The notes: generated from the sequence alone by a model not told the origin. A DNA stretch of 64,000 nucleotides from Albifimbria verrucaria (GCA_020081605.1 JAHREC010000062.1:1612001-1676000); one strand, 5' to 3'; counted from the first letter of the stretch, positions 15,101 to 29,785 are shown. Translations and numbers: made by a program.

Positions 15101-17570
15101 AAAGAAAAATATGAAGAAAAATATAAAGAAAATATAAAATAATAATAAAAAGAATATAAATAATAAAAATATAATATAATATTATATTATCTATTAATTA
15201 AATATTTAAAAACTAATAATATTATTTATTTAGATATTAAGAATTTATATAAAGCTTTTAAAAATTTATTTAATATTATAATTATTAATTATATTAATAA
15301 TATATCTATTTCTAATATTTAATATAATATAAAAATAATAATAATTCAATTAATAATAATAATAATTTATATAAAAATATTTTTATTAATTTATAAAAAT
15401 AAAAATAATTTTATTTAAACTTATTTTTAAATTTAAGAAATATTTTTTATTTTTTTTATTTATATTTATATACTAAAGATAAAATAAATATATTTTAATT
15501 TTATAATAATTAAGCTAATAAATATATATATATATATTAAATATATAACTATATTAAAAGCTAAAAAAATATATATATTATAAAAATTCTTATGAAGCTT
15601 ATTAAATAATAATTTTTATATTAATTAAATTTATTATTATAAATACAAAAGTATTATGTTAATTATACTTATAAATTATAATAAAAAGTTATTTATATAT
15701 TTATTAAGTATAAAATATTCATTTATTATATATGTATTTTTAAAAATATTAAAATATATATATATTCTTATTTTTCATAAAATAATATATAAAATATTCT
15801 TAAAGTATAAATCATATATATTATAAAATACTAATTAGAAATTAAAAAGTATAATTTAGAAATTTATTCTTAGCTTTTATTTTAACAAAGAATTTATATA
15901 ATTTAAAAACTATATTAATCTAATACAAGCTTTAAATTTTCTTCAATTTATAATTTTAAAAAAATAAAATCTTAAAATAAACTTTTTAACAGAATAAAAA
16001 AACTCTCAGAATTTAATATATATTCAAGATATAACTAAGTCATAAATATTATTTAAAAAAACATATTTATATATTTTTAATAGTAAAATAAAAATATTAA
16101 TAAAAATAAAATATTAATTTATATATATTAAAATTAATAATTAATTAAATATTTACTATTTACTCATATATTTTCAAGATTCTAGATTTATGATTATATT
16201 AAAGCTTATAAAAATATAAAAATCCTATATTTAAATAATTAAAAATTAAAAAATTAAACTATAAACATTCCTTTTTAAATATAAATCTTAAAAATAAATA
16301 TATTTTAATATTAATATATATATATACATATTCTCGTTTATTATTTTTTCAATAAATATATATATAAAGCTATTTAAAAAATATTATCAAATGATATTTA
16401 ATTTAATAAAGCATTTTTATATTTAAATAAAGCTAAATTTATTATCGATAAATTATTTAAAATAGTTTAACTTTATAAAGAAGCTAAATATTCATTATAT
16501 AAGAATTAAGAAGTTATATATTTATATTAAGCTTTATATATATATATATTTTATTATATTATCTTTATAATATAGTAAGAATATTATAATAAAAATATTA
16601 TAAGAATATTATACAAATTATATAAAAAAATAACATAAACTATTAGATTATAATAATATTAAAAGAGATTTAAATAATAAATAAAATCCTTATAGTAACA
16701 CTTTTAAAACTTTTTAAAAGCTATTAATAACAAAAATAATAATAATATTAAAATATAAAAATACTAAACCTATAATAATAATAGCCTTATTTCTTTAATA
16801 TTTTTTAAAAGCTTTTTAATAATTTCTAAATACTTAATTAACTTATCTAAGATTTTATTTTATTTATATATTTTCTTAGAAAAATATAATAATAAAAGAG
16901 TATTTAAACTTAGCTTTTCAAGCTAAATATATTATATTCTTTTTAAAAAATAAAATATTATACTAAAAATAAAATAATAATAAAGCTAAATTATATTTAT
17001 ATTATATTTAAATCAAAAATGTATTAATATTATTATTTTTCTTAACTAAATCTAAATTTTCTTTACTTAAAGCTATAGTACTATTATATATAATAATAAA
17101 AAGCTAATAATATAAATTAATATTAAAACACTTTTATATATATTAATTCTTTTTCTTCAAAATTTATTAAAATATAAACTGTATATATATATATATATAT
17201 ATATTATATACTTAATAATTATAAATTTATTAAATAATTAATAAATATAATAATACCATATAGAAAATGATATATATATAAGTAACTATAAATATAAATT
17301 AATAAGGTTTTATATTTTAGGCTTTATATATATTAAATATATAATATAAAATATAAACTAAATATATTTTATTTTTTTAAAAATATTAATATATTTTTAA
17401 AAGCCTTAGCGTTTTTATTTTCTTTAGTTATTTTAACAATAAGGAAGGAGAATTTATATAATATAAGGATAAAGGTAAGGTATTTTCTTTTAAAGAAATA
17501 TTAATAATAAAAATAAAAGGAAAAACTAAATTATTAAATATTTATACAATATTAATATATTATAGATGGT
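12181..17570. mobile_element. Decayed transposon, copy B (about 5.4 kb)
   Basis: Same orientation and same end sequences as copy A at 1,270-6,030. The high-coordinate end is especially clear: the AAAGCTATAATA..AAAAAGCTAATAATATAAAT block at about 17,060-17,110 corresponds to about 5,560-5,610 in copy A. It is some 0.6 kb longer than copy A, part of which is explained by the LTR-like island at 14,791-14,930. Confidence 0.55.
14791..14930. mobile_element. Less mutated LTR-like module, left half
   Basis: A GC-richer island in the AT block. The same sequence occurs at 29,441-29,560 with almost every difference a G-to-A or C-to-T change, for example GGATCCGGATGGATCGG here against AGATCTAGATAGATTAG there. 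Shared landmarks are TTCAAGTT, TTTATGC and GAAGGCCTCTCTAT. It is a RIP substrate caught at an earlier stage. At 29,441-29,720 it is joined to the module seen at 24,060, so both are probably pieces of one LTR of about 280 bp. Confidence 0.6.
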
Positions 17571-17689
17571 TAATATAGGAATGAAGATTTTATAAACCTA
17601 TTATACTTATTATATATATTTATAAATAAAAAACCTATTTACTTAATAATAAAATCATCATTATATATATATATATATATATAAAGCCA

Positions 17690-18125
17690 CTTAAGATTAT
17701 ATTATATATAAAGCTATATTGAGTGATTTATTATTTTACTCTTAAGGGTTATTGATTAATATAGTTATTATTATAATTATTCATTTTTTTAAAGCAACTT
17801 ATTTTATATAATATTAGAAGATTATAAATTAATAGTTTTATTAAAAGGCTTCTTATAATATTATCTGAAGGCTATAATAGATTATTAGATAATATAATAT
17901 TTATTTCTATTAATATAGTATTCTAAGTATAGTTTTTCCTATTAAAATAGCTTAGGCTATAAACTATATTTAGGATGAAATTTTGAATATAAGTATAGAT
18001 TAAACTTATATTATAGGCGAGTAGACTTAATCTAAGGTTTTTATTCAATACATAGTTTTTCTTTATTGCATAAGAGTATAAATCTATTATATATAATAAA
18101 GTATACTATGTATAGTATATAATAT
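17690..18125. repeat. Diverged repeat, family 2 copy 2
   Basis: Partner of 6,560-6,970, same orientation. It sits just outside transposon copy B as its partner sits just outside copy A. The order of matching blocks is preserved, with transition-type differences and small gaps. Confidence 0.5.
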
Positions 18126-18539
18126 ATAAGCAAATAATATATATTATATATATCTTTATTTATCTAAGCATTTTGGAAAATTTAAATACTTATATATTTT
18201 ATTTTTAAGTTTAAATTTAAATTTTTTATATTATATATTCAAATTAAACTTATAGTTTATTGTTTTAAGATTTATATATAATTAATTTCTTTTTAATTTA
18301 TCTAACAAAGGATATATAGTTTTTTTATTATTTATAATAAATTAATAATTTTATTTCATAATAAGATTAATAATATAATTGATTCAAATATATATAGTAT
18401 ATTATTTAATAATATATTTAATATAATAAGATATTTAATATAACAGTATATTTAATAGAATACTATACTTAATATAATAATATATGAAGTATAATAATAT
18501 TTTAAGTATAATAATATATTAAATATAATAATATATTTA

Positions 18540-19250
18540 TTATTTAAAGTTTTTATATATAATAATAATGTTTATAATTAATATTTTTTTTATAAATATA
18601 AAAAATAAAATTATATTAATCTATTAAACTATTAGTTTTATTTATTTATTAATAATAAAATATTATAGTTTTATAAATATAAATTAAATTCTTCATTATA
18701 TAAAAATCTTTTATTATAATCTTTTAATTTCTTTAATTATTATTAAGAGTAATATTTTTTAAGACTTTTTAATTAATTATTATTTAGAATTTAAATAATA
18801 TTTTTTAAGACTTTTTAATTAATTATTATTTAGAATTTAAATAATATTTTTATTAGATTTATTATATTATATATATTTTTCTTTTAAACTAAAACTTCTT
18901 TTAAATATTTTATTTATACTTATAAATAATATATTATATATATACTAATCCTTTTAATAAAAAAGAATATTAATTAAAAATATTAATAAGAATTAATTAT
19001 AAAATTCGTTATGTTATTAGAAATAAAATCAAAATAAATTAATTAATATAATATTCTTATATATTAATGAGTAATCCGTTTATAATAAAATATTTAAAAC
19101 ATATAATATATAATTTAATATATTAATTTATTTTTGAAATATTTACTTATTTAATTTTTATTTTATATATCTTATATTATATATTATAATTATTATAATA
19201 TTTATTAAAGACTTTAATAAATATAATTATTTTATATTTTGTTATTTACT
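18540..19250. repeat. Diverged repeat, family 3 copy 1
   Basis: Matches about 22,960-23,540 in the same orientation. Shared blocks include AGAATTTAAATAATATTT, a run resembling GTTATGTTA..AAATAAA, and ATAATTTAATATATTAATTTATTTT against ATAATTTAAGATTTTAATTTATTTT. The element class cannot be determined. Confidence 0.45.
18751..18842. repeat. Perfect 46-bp tandem duplication
   Basis: The unit beginning AATATTTTTTAAGACTTTTT occurs twice, back to back and identical over all 46 bp, inside otherwise decayed DNA. Perfect identity, including its C and G residues, implies that the duplication arose after most RIP in this region. Confidence 0.9.
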
Positions 19251-19479
19251 AATATATAAAATGAATTAAACATAATATAATTAAACATAAATATTTATAT
19301 TAAAAATGAATAAAAATGTTTTTAGAAGAAGTCTTATTTTATATTATGTTTTATAAATAAATTTAATCAATATTTTATATTTAATAACGCATTTTATAGA
19401 AAGATATCTTAATTTTATTCTAACTTTTCTTAATTTGGGATATAACTATTAAGAATAAGTTAATAATTAAAATAATACT

Positions 19480-20640
19480 ATTAATTTATGCTTAATAACC
19501 TAAGGCTTTAAGATAATATATATAAGTATTAATAATATATTAAATAACCTTAATTATATTATATAAATATTTTATATTAAAGCTCTTATTTATTCTATTA
19601 TATTTTTACTTTAATATTAAAATATAATAAATAAGCAATATTATAATTAAATTAATAGTTTATTTTAGTATATTCTTTAATATCTATAAATTAAAAATAA
19701 AACTAAATAAGCGTCTATATTAGATTATAAACTAAACTCTCACTAAGATTAATACATAAATCCTTAAGAGTATTTTTAAATTTAATAATTTAAATCCTTA
19801 ATAAAACTAACGACACGCTAATCAAAATTAGAATATTTATAAAATGAATATATTATAAACTATAATACTTAGATAATTTAATAACTTTTAGTGACTATAA
19901 AAGATAAAATTAATTTAAGCTTATAGTATATATAATATATAATAGAAAATAGAAAAAGTTTTTAAAATTAATTATATGTAATCCTATAAATAAAATATTT
20001 CATATAAAGAAATACTAAGCTTAATTAGAAAGTAAAGATTAATTAAAAAATATATATATTAAGCTTTAAAAAATATACTTAGTTAAATATCTATATATAT
20101 TTAATATTATAAAAGTTTTTTTAAAAAAGCCTATATTTAAATAAAATTCTTTATTATATTATTTATCTTAGAAATTATAAAAATAAACATAAAATAAATA
20201 TAAGGCTATATAATAGTAAATAAAATACTAATTAATACTTAAATTAAAATTATAAATATAAATTATATATTATTATATTAGTGATTCTAAGAAACTATTA
20301 ATAGTAAAGAAACCTTAAGTGAATATATATAAAGCTTTTTATAATCTTTTGCTTAATATAATAATAAACTTAATTTGAGTTAATTTTATAATTAATTATA
20401 TTTTAATTTATTTTAATATTATTTTTATAATATTATTTAAAACACTAAAGAGTTTATTAGATAATATTAAATATTTAATAACTAAAGATTTATCTTTTCA
20501 TTTACTATATATTATTAAATCAAAAAATAATATTAAAAAACTAAATTATTATTATTATAGAAAAATATATTTATATACTTAAGAATTTAATAAATAAATA
20601 AGTATTTAAATTTATAAATATAATAATTAAAATAATATAC
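19480..20640. mobile_element. Internal fragment of the copy A/B element
   Basis: Corresponds to about 3,380-4,540 of copy A in the same orientation. Matching landmarks in order are TATTAAATA(G/A)C(T/C)TTAATTATATTATATAAAT, the ATTAAAAATAAAA(A/C)TAAAT block, and TACTAAGCTTAATTAGAAAGTAAA. Both ends of the element are missing. Confidence 0.5.
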
Positions 20641-22959
20641 ATGATATAAGCTTTATATAATATTACTTTATTTATTTAATTAAATTTTAAAAAGTATTTT
20701 ATATAATTATTTGTAATAAATAATTTTAAATATTAATTAAAATAAATAGGCTTAAAATTTTAAATTGTTAAATAAATTAAAAGCTATATTACTTTATAAA
20801 TAAATTATTTTTATTTTTATAATTAAATCTTAAAAGAATTCTTTATTATAATAAGAATCTTATAGTTCTTTAATTGATTATTAATATTACTTATTTTATA
20901 TATTAATAATCTTTATAGAATCTTTTAGTATCTATTAGGCATTATAATAATAAATTATATAAATAATATAAATATTAAATATAATATGAAAATAGTAATA
21001 ATTTTATTAAAAATGATTTAATTCTTATATAAAGACTAACCTAAATCAATTAAATTTATATTTAAAATTAATATAAATGTTTTTAATTATTTTATCTATA
21101 TTTATAGGTTAAATATAAAATAAATATATATTTATTTTATTATAATTAAATTAATAAAGTTTTTATAAATATTTTATATTTGATTATATAAAGAAATGTA
21201 ATATAAGATATATTTTATAAAAATGCTTATTAAGCTTAGTAAATAATTTATTTAAACTTCTATATATATTTATTATTTATTTTTTATTATATTACAAATA
21301 AACTGTATATTCAAGTTAGTATTCTTTGTATGTATATATTTATTTTTTAATAAGTATATATAATAAATTTAATAATTTAAATTATATTTTAATATTTAAT
21401 AAGAATATATTTAAAATAATTATAAATATATTTATATCAAGTATAATAAAGCTATAGTTCATTATTATATTATTATTTATAAATATATATACTAGTTTAT
21501 TTAAACTAATTATTATTATACTTATATTAATATTTATAATATTATAAGTTATAGTATTTTATATAAATATAATATTAATTTTAACTATGATTATACCCTA
21601 ACTTAAAAATATATAAATTATAATACTTGAAATAATAATAATTATATTTAAATAAATAATTATAATATTTATAATAACTATAAATAAGTATATATTTAAG
21701 ATTACTATTAACTCTATATTATTTATTATTACCTTTCTATAAATATATAAAATTCAAATTTAAGGATATTTTAAAATATTCTTACTTATTTTATATAATT
21801 ATATAAACTATATTAATATTAATTATATAAAATATATATTTTCTACTAAACTAAAGAATCATAACTATATTTTATCTTTAATTCTTTTGATAAAGATATA
21901 TTATTTATAAAAAAGATCCTAAATATAATTTATAATATAGTATAATTTATTAAGGTATATTTATTATAATCTTTCTTATACTTAATCTTATATCTATATA
22001 CTTATATAAATAATATTTAATTTTAATTATTTAAATCTTTTATAATATTTATATTAAATAAATCTATATAATCTTATTAGTTTTTAGTATAAATAAATTA
22101 AATATATATATATATATATATTATTTATTATTTTTATATATAGTTCTTAGTTTTGCTATGCTATAAATATTTTACACTTTAATAAAAATTTAATATTAGA
22201 AAATTATATTAATAAACTAATAATTAATAATATTATTAATTTATTATATTTATTCTTTTTATATATTTTACTTATAAAGATCATGAAATTTATTCCTCAA
22301 TTTATTTTATATATTAATAATCCTTATTTATAATATACTGTTTATTTATTATAGTTAGAATATAGTATTTTAAGTTTTAATTTTTAACTATGTAAAGTAA
22401 TAGCTTCTTAAATATTTAATAAATAAATATATTATTCTTTTTCCTAAGAATTTTTTAATTTATTAATTAATAATTAAACCTGATTATTTTTATAATATAT
22501 ATAACTATAAATATTATTTATAGACTTTCTAATATTATTTATTTTTATTAAAATATATATTTTAATTACTATATTAAGTATTAAGGTTTATTATAGAACA
22601 TATATTTAATTATTAATGTTTTTATTTTATAAAACTTTTATTTAATATTTTTCTTTTTGTATATTAAAAATACAATATTTAATTATTAGTAGCTATATGA
22701 ATTCAATTTTTATAAAAGTTTATTAAATCTAATAATTAATATTATTCAAGAAACTCTTCATTTTCTAATAAATTCAAATAATATATATCTATATTTATTT
22801 TTTCAAGGATTAGTAATAACTTAATCATTTATATATTATATTATTTGAATTTTACTATTTAAATATAAATATATTATTAATAAAAACTTAATTTTAATTT
22901 AATCTTCTTAAAAATATATAAAGCTGTATTATTAATTAAATTAATTAACTATAGATATT
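20641..22959. other. AT-rich DNA without a recognisable gene
   Basis: Decayed AT-rich sequence. No coding, RNA or clear repeat structure beyond short AT runs could be supported here. Confidence 0.6.
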
Positions 22960-23540
22960 TACTTTTAATATAAACCTATATTTTTATAAATATAATTTAA
23001 CTTAATAATAATTTTACAATCTTTTTTCTATAAATCTTTATTTTATTTTTATTTATTATTAAAAATTATAATCTTAAAAATCCGTATCTTAATTATTAGT
23101 TAGAATTTAAATAATATTTATATTTAATTTCTTATTTTATATATAATATATTATAAAATTAAAGCTTTCTTTTACTATTTTATATATTATTATATATAGT
23201 TTATTATATATATTCTATTTAATCTAATTAAAGTAATATTTATTATGAATATTAATAAAAGATTAATAAAAACCTCATTAATTATATTAAAAATAAATTA
23301 AATAGTAAACAAATAAATTTAATTAGTTATGTTAAAAATAAAGCATAAAATGAATAAATATATTTAAGATTATAAAATATAAATTAATCACTTTTTTATT
23401 ATAAAATATTTTTTATATGAAATATATAATTTAAGATTTTAATTTATTTTCAAGAAAATATTCGTTAATTTTTATTTTATATATTTCTTTTTAATATATT
23501 ATTTATTATATACTATATTTATTATACTATATATTAAAGG
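22960..23540. repeat. Diverged repeat, family 3 copy 2
   Basis: Partner of 18,540-19,250. It lacks the 46-bp duplication present in the partner, which supports a late origin for that duplication. Confidence 0.45.
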
Positions 23541-24016
23541 TTTAATTATATATTATTATTATATATTATATGTTATAATATAGTAGAGAAATACGTTTTT
23601 GATTATAAATATTAATCTATTCTTCTAAAAGAATATATATATATTTAATGATTATATTATATTTATGCTTAAATATATATATAGAATCTTTTAAAGTATA
23701 TACTTTTAGTATTATCTAAATTACTAAATTTAAAAATCTTTGTATGTTATTTAATAATTTATTAATATATCTTCTATAATAATATTAATAATATAAAATA
23801 ATAATAGTTATATATTTAAGAATATATTGAATTTTTCTTATCTATAAAATATTTAATTAATATTATAAGAAAAGATTATATATTATTATTAGTTAAATAT
23901 TAATTTTTATTTTATATAATTTTAATATTTAATACTATTAAATAATAGTAATATTATATAATTTATAAATATATTAATATTATTATATGATTGATAAGTA
24001 TAATAATATTATTTAA

Positions 24017-24235
24017 TATAGGGAACTATATACAGATATATTAATATATCAATATATCAGTCTGATGGATCCTACCGATCTGATTAACCTTAATAGCTAC
24101 TGCCTGCTAATATATAGCTATAGTAGACCTCTTCATTGATTTATACGATCGATAGAATTTATACTTTAATATATTGTTTATATAAATATATTTATTCTAT
24201 TCTATGTTTAATAAATTATAAGCCTAGCGCTACTG
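24017..24235 (+). mobile_element. LTR-like module, right half, with preceding TAGGGAACTATATA
   Basis: A GC-richer island. The part from about 24,065 (GATCCTACCGATCTGATTAA, then CTACTGCCTGCTAATA and TTTATTCTATTCTAT) recurs at 29,573-29,720 with C-to-T and G-to-A differences. The preceding TAGGGAACTATATA recurs exactly at about 28,527. The combination looks like part of a long terminal repeat of a retrotransposon whose internal part may be the decayed DNA that follows. The strand is inferred from the reverse-transcriptase relic downstream. Confidence 0.45.
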
Positions 24236-24999
24236 CTCCACTAATTTTATATAATTATTATCCTTTTTATAGATTCTTAGTATATATTTTCTTTTAATAT
24301 ATCAATATTATTTAATTACTAAACTAAGAATATTAATAAAATAATAATTACTATTATATTACTTATATATTTTAATGTTATTATATTAGTTATCTTTATA
24401 TTATTAATATAGTAAGCTTAATATACTCTTATTAATTATTTTAACTATAATATTATTTATTTAATAACTTATTAATTTTATTAGCTTACTTTCATTAAGT
24501 ATACTAAGGATAGTAATCTTACTTAATATAATAATATCTTATATTAAATATAGATTAATCTTAAATAATATTATAAAAGCTTTAATTATAAACTTATAAA
24601 AAATCTAAATATTATTTTTTTATATAAATTAATTAAAGAATTATTATTTTATTTATAATATTTAAAAATATATATTTAATTACTAGTAATTTATTAATAT
24701 AGAATCTTAATTATTATACTGATATTAATCTTAAAATAGTTAATATTATTACTTATTATAATTAATTAATTAAGAATTATTTTTATTATATTAAAATAAT
24801 TAATAAAATAAAAGTTAATAATAATATAACACTTTTTCTATAAGTATAACTAAATATATATTATATTATAACTATAATCTACTTTTTATTCAATATATTT
24901 ATATTATTTATTTTTAAGTTAAAAACTTTTAAAAAAATAATTTATTAAAAAGAAATTTAATAAATTATTAAATAAAAAGAATAAATATAACGCTTATTA

Positions 25000-27900
25000 A
25001 GCTAATATTAACTTTAATAATAATAATATTATTATTAATATTAAAGGATTATTTTCATTTTTACTTATACTTTATTTATAATAAGTAATAATTAATAATT
25101 ATTATTTATTATTATTGATTAAATAATAATTAATTATTTTTACTTATTATTATTAATGAAGTAATTTATATATAATTATAAATTCTTAATTTCATTAATA
25201 ATAATAGTATTTAAGTATATATAAAAAATTGTTTTTATATCTTTTTACTATTATTAATATAGGTTTTTAATTTTAGTATATTTAAATATATATTAAGATA
25301 TTGTTTAGATTTCTTTCATCGATACTTTTATATAGGAGTTATTCTTATTATTAAAGATATTAAACTGTTTATCATAGGTATGAATATATATAAAGATTAT
25401 ATTATAATTATTTAATAATATAATTTATTTAATAATATATATTAATATTTTTATAGTTAATACTTAATAAATATTCATTTTTTAATTAGTTTTAGGTTTA
25501 TTATAGATTTTAGCTTTTAAATTAGAATAATAATGTTTTTATTTATATTAACGAAGGTATATATATCTTATAGACTAAATTTAATACTAGAGGTTTTTAA
25601 ATATAGATTAATAAAAATAATTGTATTTAATTATTAAATAATATAATTTAGATAATAATATTATTATCCTTTTATTATTTATAATGATTAATATTTATTT
25701 TATCTTATATTAAGTCTTTTATTATTATTTTTAATATATATAAATAAATTATAATATAATCTCATAGCTATATTATAATAAATATTTTATACTTATTAAT
25801 TCTAAGAACTAATATTATAATAATTATCTAATAGCTAAATTTATTTAATATAGATTAATCTTTATTATTATAAAATATATACCTAAACTATTTAATGATA
25901 TATATAGATTTATTTAATAAATTTAATTATTTATTATTAAAGGGTATTACTTACTTTATACCTTTCCTTAATAGAAAGATTTAATATATTTAGGTTTATT
26001 TTATTACAAAGAAATTTAATATTACTTATATTATTACTAAGTTTATTTATATAATATAAATATACTTTAATATAATAATTAAATTCTTTGATATTAATAA
26101 TAAAAATACATTTATTAAGAAATATATATTAAATATTTTTAAGCTTATTAATATATAATATAAATATTCTCTTTTATTATTATAAATTTAATTATTATAT
26201 TAAATAATACATATATATTATTATTATTAGTAAGAATAATAATTTATTTTTTTAGGCTAAGGCTATTATATACTCTATATATATTAAGAATATTAAGCTA
26301 TTATTTTAATCTTTCTAATTTTATTATACTATATAAGGCTTTATGCAAGGTTAAATTATTAATTAATTATTTTAAGTATTATATAATAAATAGCTATTTT
26401 TATATCTTAAAAGAAGCTTATAAACCTAGTATTACGCTTTATAATTATATAAAATATATTAAATTATATAAACATATTACCTTATTTATTATATTTTTAT
26501 ATATATTATTATATAATATTATTATAAGTATTATAATATTGAATATTTATTTTATATTATCTATAAAACCGGTTTATTAAGATATTAAAGAAGTTTTATT
26601 AACTAATATTATTCTTATTATTAATATTATTTATTATTCTTATATTAATTTATTAATTATAATAAACTTATTTATATTACCCTTAATCATTAAAAGCTTA
26701 TTATCTAAATATTAAAATATAATAATAATATTATTAAATTAATACCCTTTTTTATAAACTACCTATTTTAGTTTATAAAAGCCTTAGTTATTATATAAAT
26801 TATTATTTATTAATAACCATAGCTTATATAATATATTAAATACACTATTTAATATACTATTAATTTAATCTGTTATTAAATTAAATTAAATATTTATTAT
26901 TTATTTTATTTATATTAATATTAATAATAATATTCCTGGAATATTAAAAGAAGCCCTTTATTTTAATAAACTATAATATTAAAGGATAATAATTAATATT
27001 AATCTCTATACCCCTATTACTTAATATATATAAATTAAAGTACCCTTATTTAAAAGGAGACTTAATATATTATTTTATTAAGTATTTATTAAGAAATATA
27101 ATATATTTAATAACCTAATTTATTATAAAGCCTATTTTATTATTTATAATTTTATATAAATATATACTATTAATTATAATAAAATATATAATTTTATTAT
27201 TTAATATAATTTATTAAGGATAATTATATATATTATTATACTTTATAAATAGATTTTATATTAAATAAATATTACATTTATCTACCTTAATGATAACCTT
27301 ATTTATAAGATTTATATATTATTATTTACTAAATATATACTATAAATAATAGATTAATTTATTCTTTTATTTTCATTATAGGCTTTATATAGTTTTAAAT
27401 AATCTAATTATAAATAATTTAACATATTAAACTAATTTCTTATAATCATTAATATAATCTTAATATCTTTTAATCCCATATATTCTTATATATAATAATC
27501 TGATTATAGCTATATATATTAATAATATAATAGCTATTAATAAGAATAATACTATTATACTATTTAGAATAGCCTTATTTAATTGATTTAAATATAAAAA
27601 CCTTAGTTACTATTAGTATTTTCTTAGTTTTAAGATTATATAAATATTTAATTATATTATTATTAATCTATCTAGCTATATTAATCTATCTAGCTATATT
27701 AAATATATCCTATAATACTCTTATATATTTAATTATAAAGGTTAAAATATATTATTAAATAATAAAATATTATTAATAAGTATCTAAATCTAGTAGTGTC
27801 CTTATTATAGGAAATTATCCTAATCTAGCTTTTCCTATATTTATAAGATCATTATATAGTATAAATTTAAATATATAGTATATAAATATAATAAAATAAG

Positions 27901-28524
27901 TTCTTTATTATCTTATATATATGATTATTTATAGCCTTAGTTATAAATATTAATTACTATTATTTAATATTAATATTTATTTTAATATATTTATTGAAAC
28001 TTTATATATTATTAATATTAATATAATTAAGTTTATTAAAGCCTTTATTATATAATTAAATAGATTAATTATTAACTAAACATTAAAGAAATAAGCTATT
28101 ATTATTAAATTAATATATAGAGTTAAATATGTAGTATATTTAAATAATATCTTATAAGTATTATAGACACTAAAATTATTAATATTATTAAGTATTATTC
28201 TATATATTTAACTAATTTTATAATATAATAATAATATTCTTATTAATTTATTATATAATACTTATATTATCTTTGAATTATAATATATTATACTTTATTT
28301 TTATTTTATTTATTATTATTATAAAATTATATTTAATATATAATATATAATATCTATTAATATTGTTATTATTATATATATAAAGACTCTCCTTTATCCT
28401 GTATTTATTAAATATCTTATTTATCTAATTATAAAAGATCTTACCAATTAATAGATTTATATTAATTATTAAAAGCTACTTTATACTATAAACTATAATA
28501 TATTTATGATAATTTAAGGGTATA
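25000..28524 (+). mobile_element. Probable LTR-retrotransposon relic with RT active-site remnant
   Basis: At 27,283-27,306 the plus strand reads Tyr-Leu-Asn-Asp-Asn-Leu-Ile-Tyr, preceded in frame by Ile-Thr-Phe-Ile. This is what the Ty3/Gypsy-type active-site box Tyr-Leu-Asp-Asp-x-Leu-Ile-Tyr becomes when GAC or GAT turns to AAT by G-to-A change. Upstream in the same frame is a Lys-Ala-Tyr about 51 codons away, close to (but shorter than) the spacing to the conserved Ala-Tyr of RT. The frame contains many stops. Chance occurrence in such biased sequence cannot be excluded, so this is a moderate inference. Confidence 0.35.
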
Positions 28525-28680
28525 TTATAGGGAACTATATATCAATATATTAATATCTTAATTTAACACTATATCCACATAACTAATACAAGGCAATAAT
28601 AAAAGTATCGACTCTAAGAATTCCCTACTCTATATTCTAAATACCGTAAATATTCAGGTAAGCTTCTTAATATTATAATA
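28525..28680. mobile_element. GC-richer island, possible LTR remnant
   Basis: Begins with TAGGGAACTATATA as at 24,018, followed by ATCAATATATTAATAT against ACAGATATATTAATAT. Beyond that the two diverge. The stretch up to about 28,670 (including CAAGGCAATAATAAAAGTATCGAC) is much less AT-rich than its flanks. Probably a transposon terminal fragment. Confidence 0.4.
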
Positions 28681-29440
28681 TTATATAATATATTAAATAC
28701 TATAATTATTAGCAGCTTATTATTGTATATATTAAGACCTTCTTCTATAGTAAATTTAATTCTTACTATAGTTATTAACTATAGGTATAACCTTCTTTTC
28801 TTTAATAATATTAATATTATTAATTTATATAATATAATAAATAATTCTTTTATTAGAATTTTAATAAAAGGATTAATAGATTATAGCTATCTAGATTAAG
28901 ATTAGCCTTATAGCCTCTTTATTTATAGCTTATTAATCTTATATTCTATAGATATTAGATTATTAATAATAAATACTTAGTTTATATTTAAAGAATATAA
29001 TAATATTTTATTTAATAAAGAATTTAATAATAATATATATTATTTTTTTATTCTTAAATAATCTTTATAAATTAAATTATCTTAATTAAATAATTAATAA
29101 TATCTTATATAATTAATATATTATTCTATATTAAGAATATAAATATTTTAATAAATTATATATTAAATAATTATCTATATAAAAAATAAAATAATATATT
29201 AACGAAATATAATATTTATTAAGATTATATATTAATAAAAACTGTTCTAAAAAATAAAAAGCTTAATAAATAAAGTATAATATATTTATTTATATATTAA
29301 AAATATTTTTTAATATTTATACTAAGATTAATTAATAAGTATATTAATTTAATAATTTATTATTAATTATATAGATAATTAAGATAATTATAAATAAATA
29401 AATAGTATAATAGTATTAAAATTTATATAATTATTATTAA
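28681..29440. other. AT-rich DNA, possibly decayed transposon coding sequence
   Basis: Between 28,730 and 28,980 the sequence is less extreme and reads like mutated coding DNA, but no motif is firm enough to name. The rest shows nothing. Confidence 0.4.
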
Positions 29441-29720
29441 GTATTATATAGATCTAGATAGATTAGTTTAGATATATAAGATTCAAGTTATCTTTATTAT
29501 ATTTATGCTTGAAGGCCTCTCTATATATATATCCCTGCGATATATATTTATATATAATATATATATATATATATTAAATCCTATTAATCTAATTAACCCT
29601 AATAGTTATTACCTGCTAATATAAAGCTATAATAAACTTCTTCTTTAATCTATAAAATTAATAGAATTTATACTCTAATATATTATTTATATTAATATAT
29701 TTATTCTATTCTATATTGAA
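29441..29720. mobile_element. RIP-mutated solo LTR-like copy
   Basis: Its first 120 bp match 14,791-14,930 and its remainder (from about 29,573) matches 24,065-24,210, so it joins both halves in one piece. All obvious differences from the less mutated copies are transitions of RIP type. The 42-bp segment containing TTTATTCTATTCTATATT and ATATTATTATATAATTAA is repeated in tandem directly after it (about 29,700-29,785). Confidence 0.55.
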
Positions 29721-29785
29721 TATTATTATATAATTAATATATTTATTCTATTCTATATTTAATATTATTATATAATTAATATATA

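Noticed and set aside
28850..28940. Copia-type RNase H resemblance (Leu-Ile-Asp-Tyr-Ser-Tyr-Leu-Asp in the plus frame)
   Set aside because: The match is short, broken by stops, and lies too far from the RT-like motif at 27,283 to belong to the same element with normal spacing.
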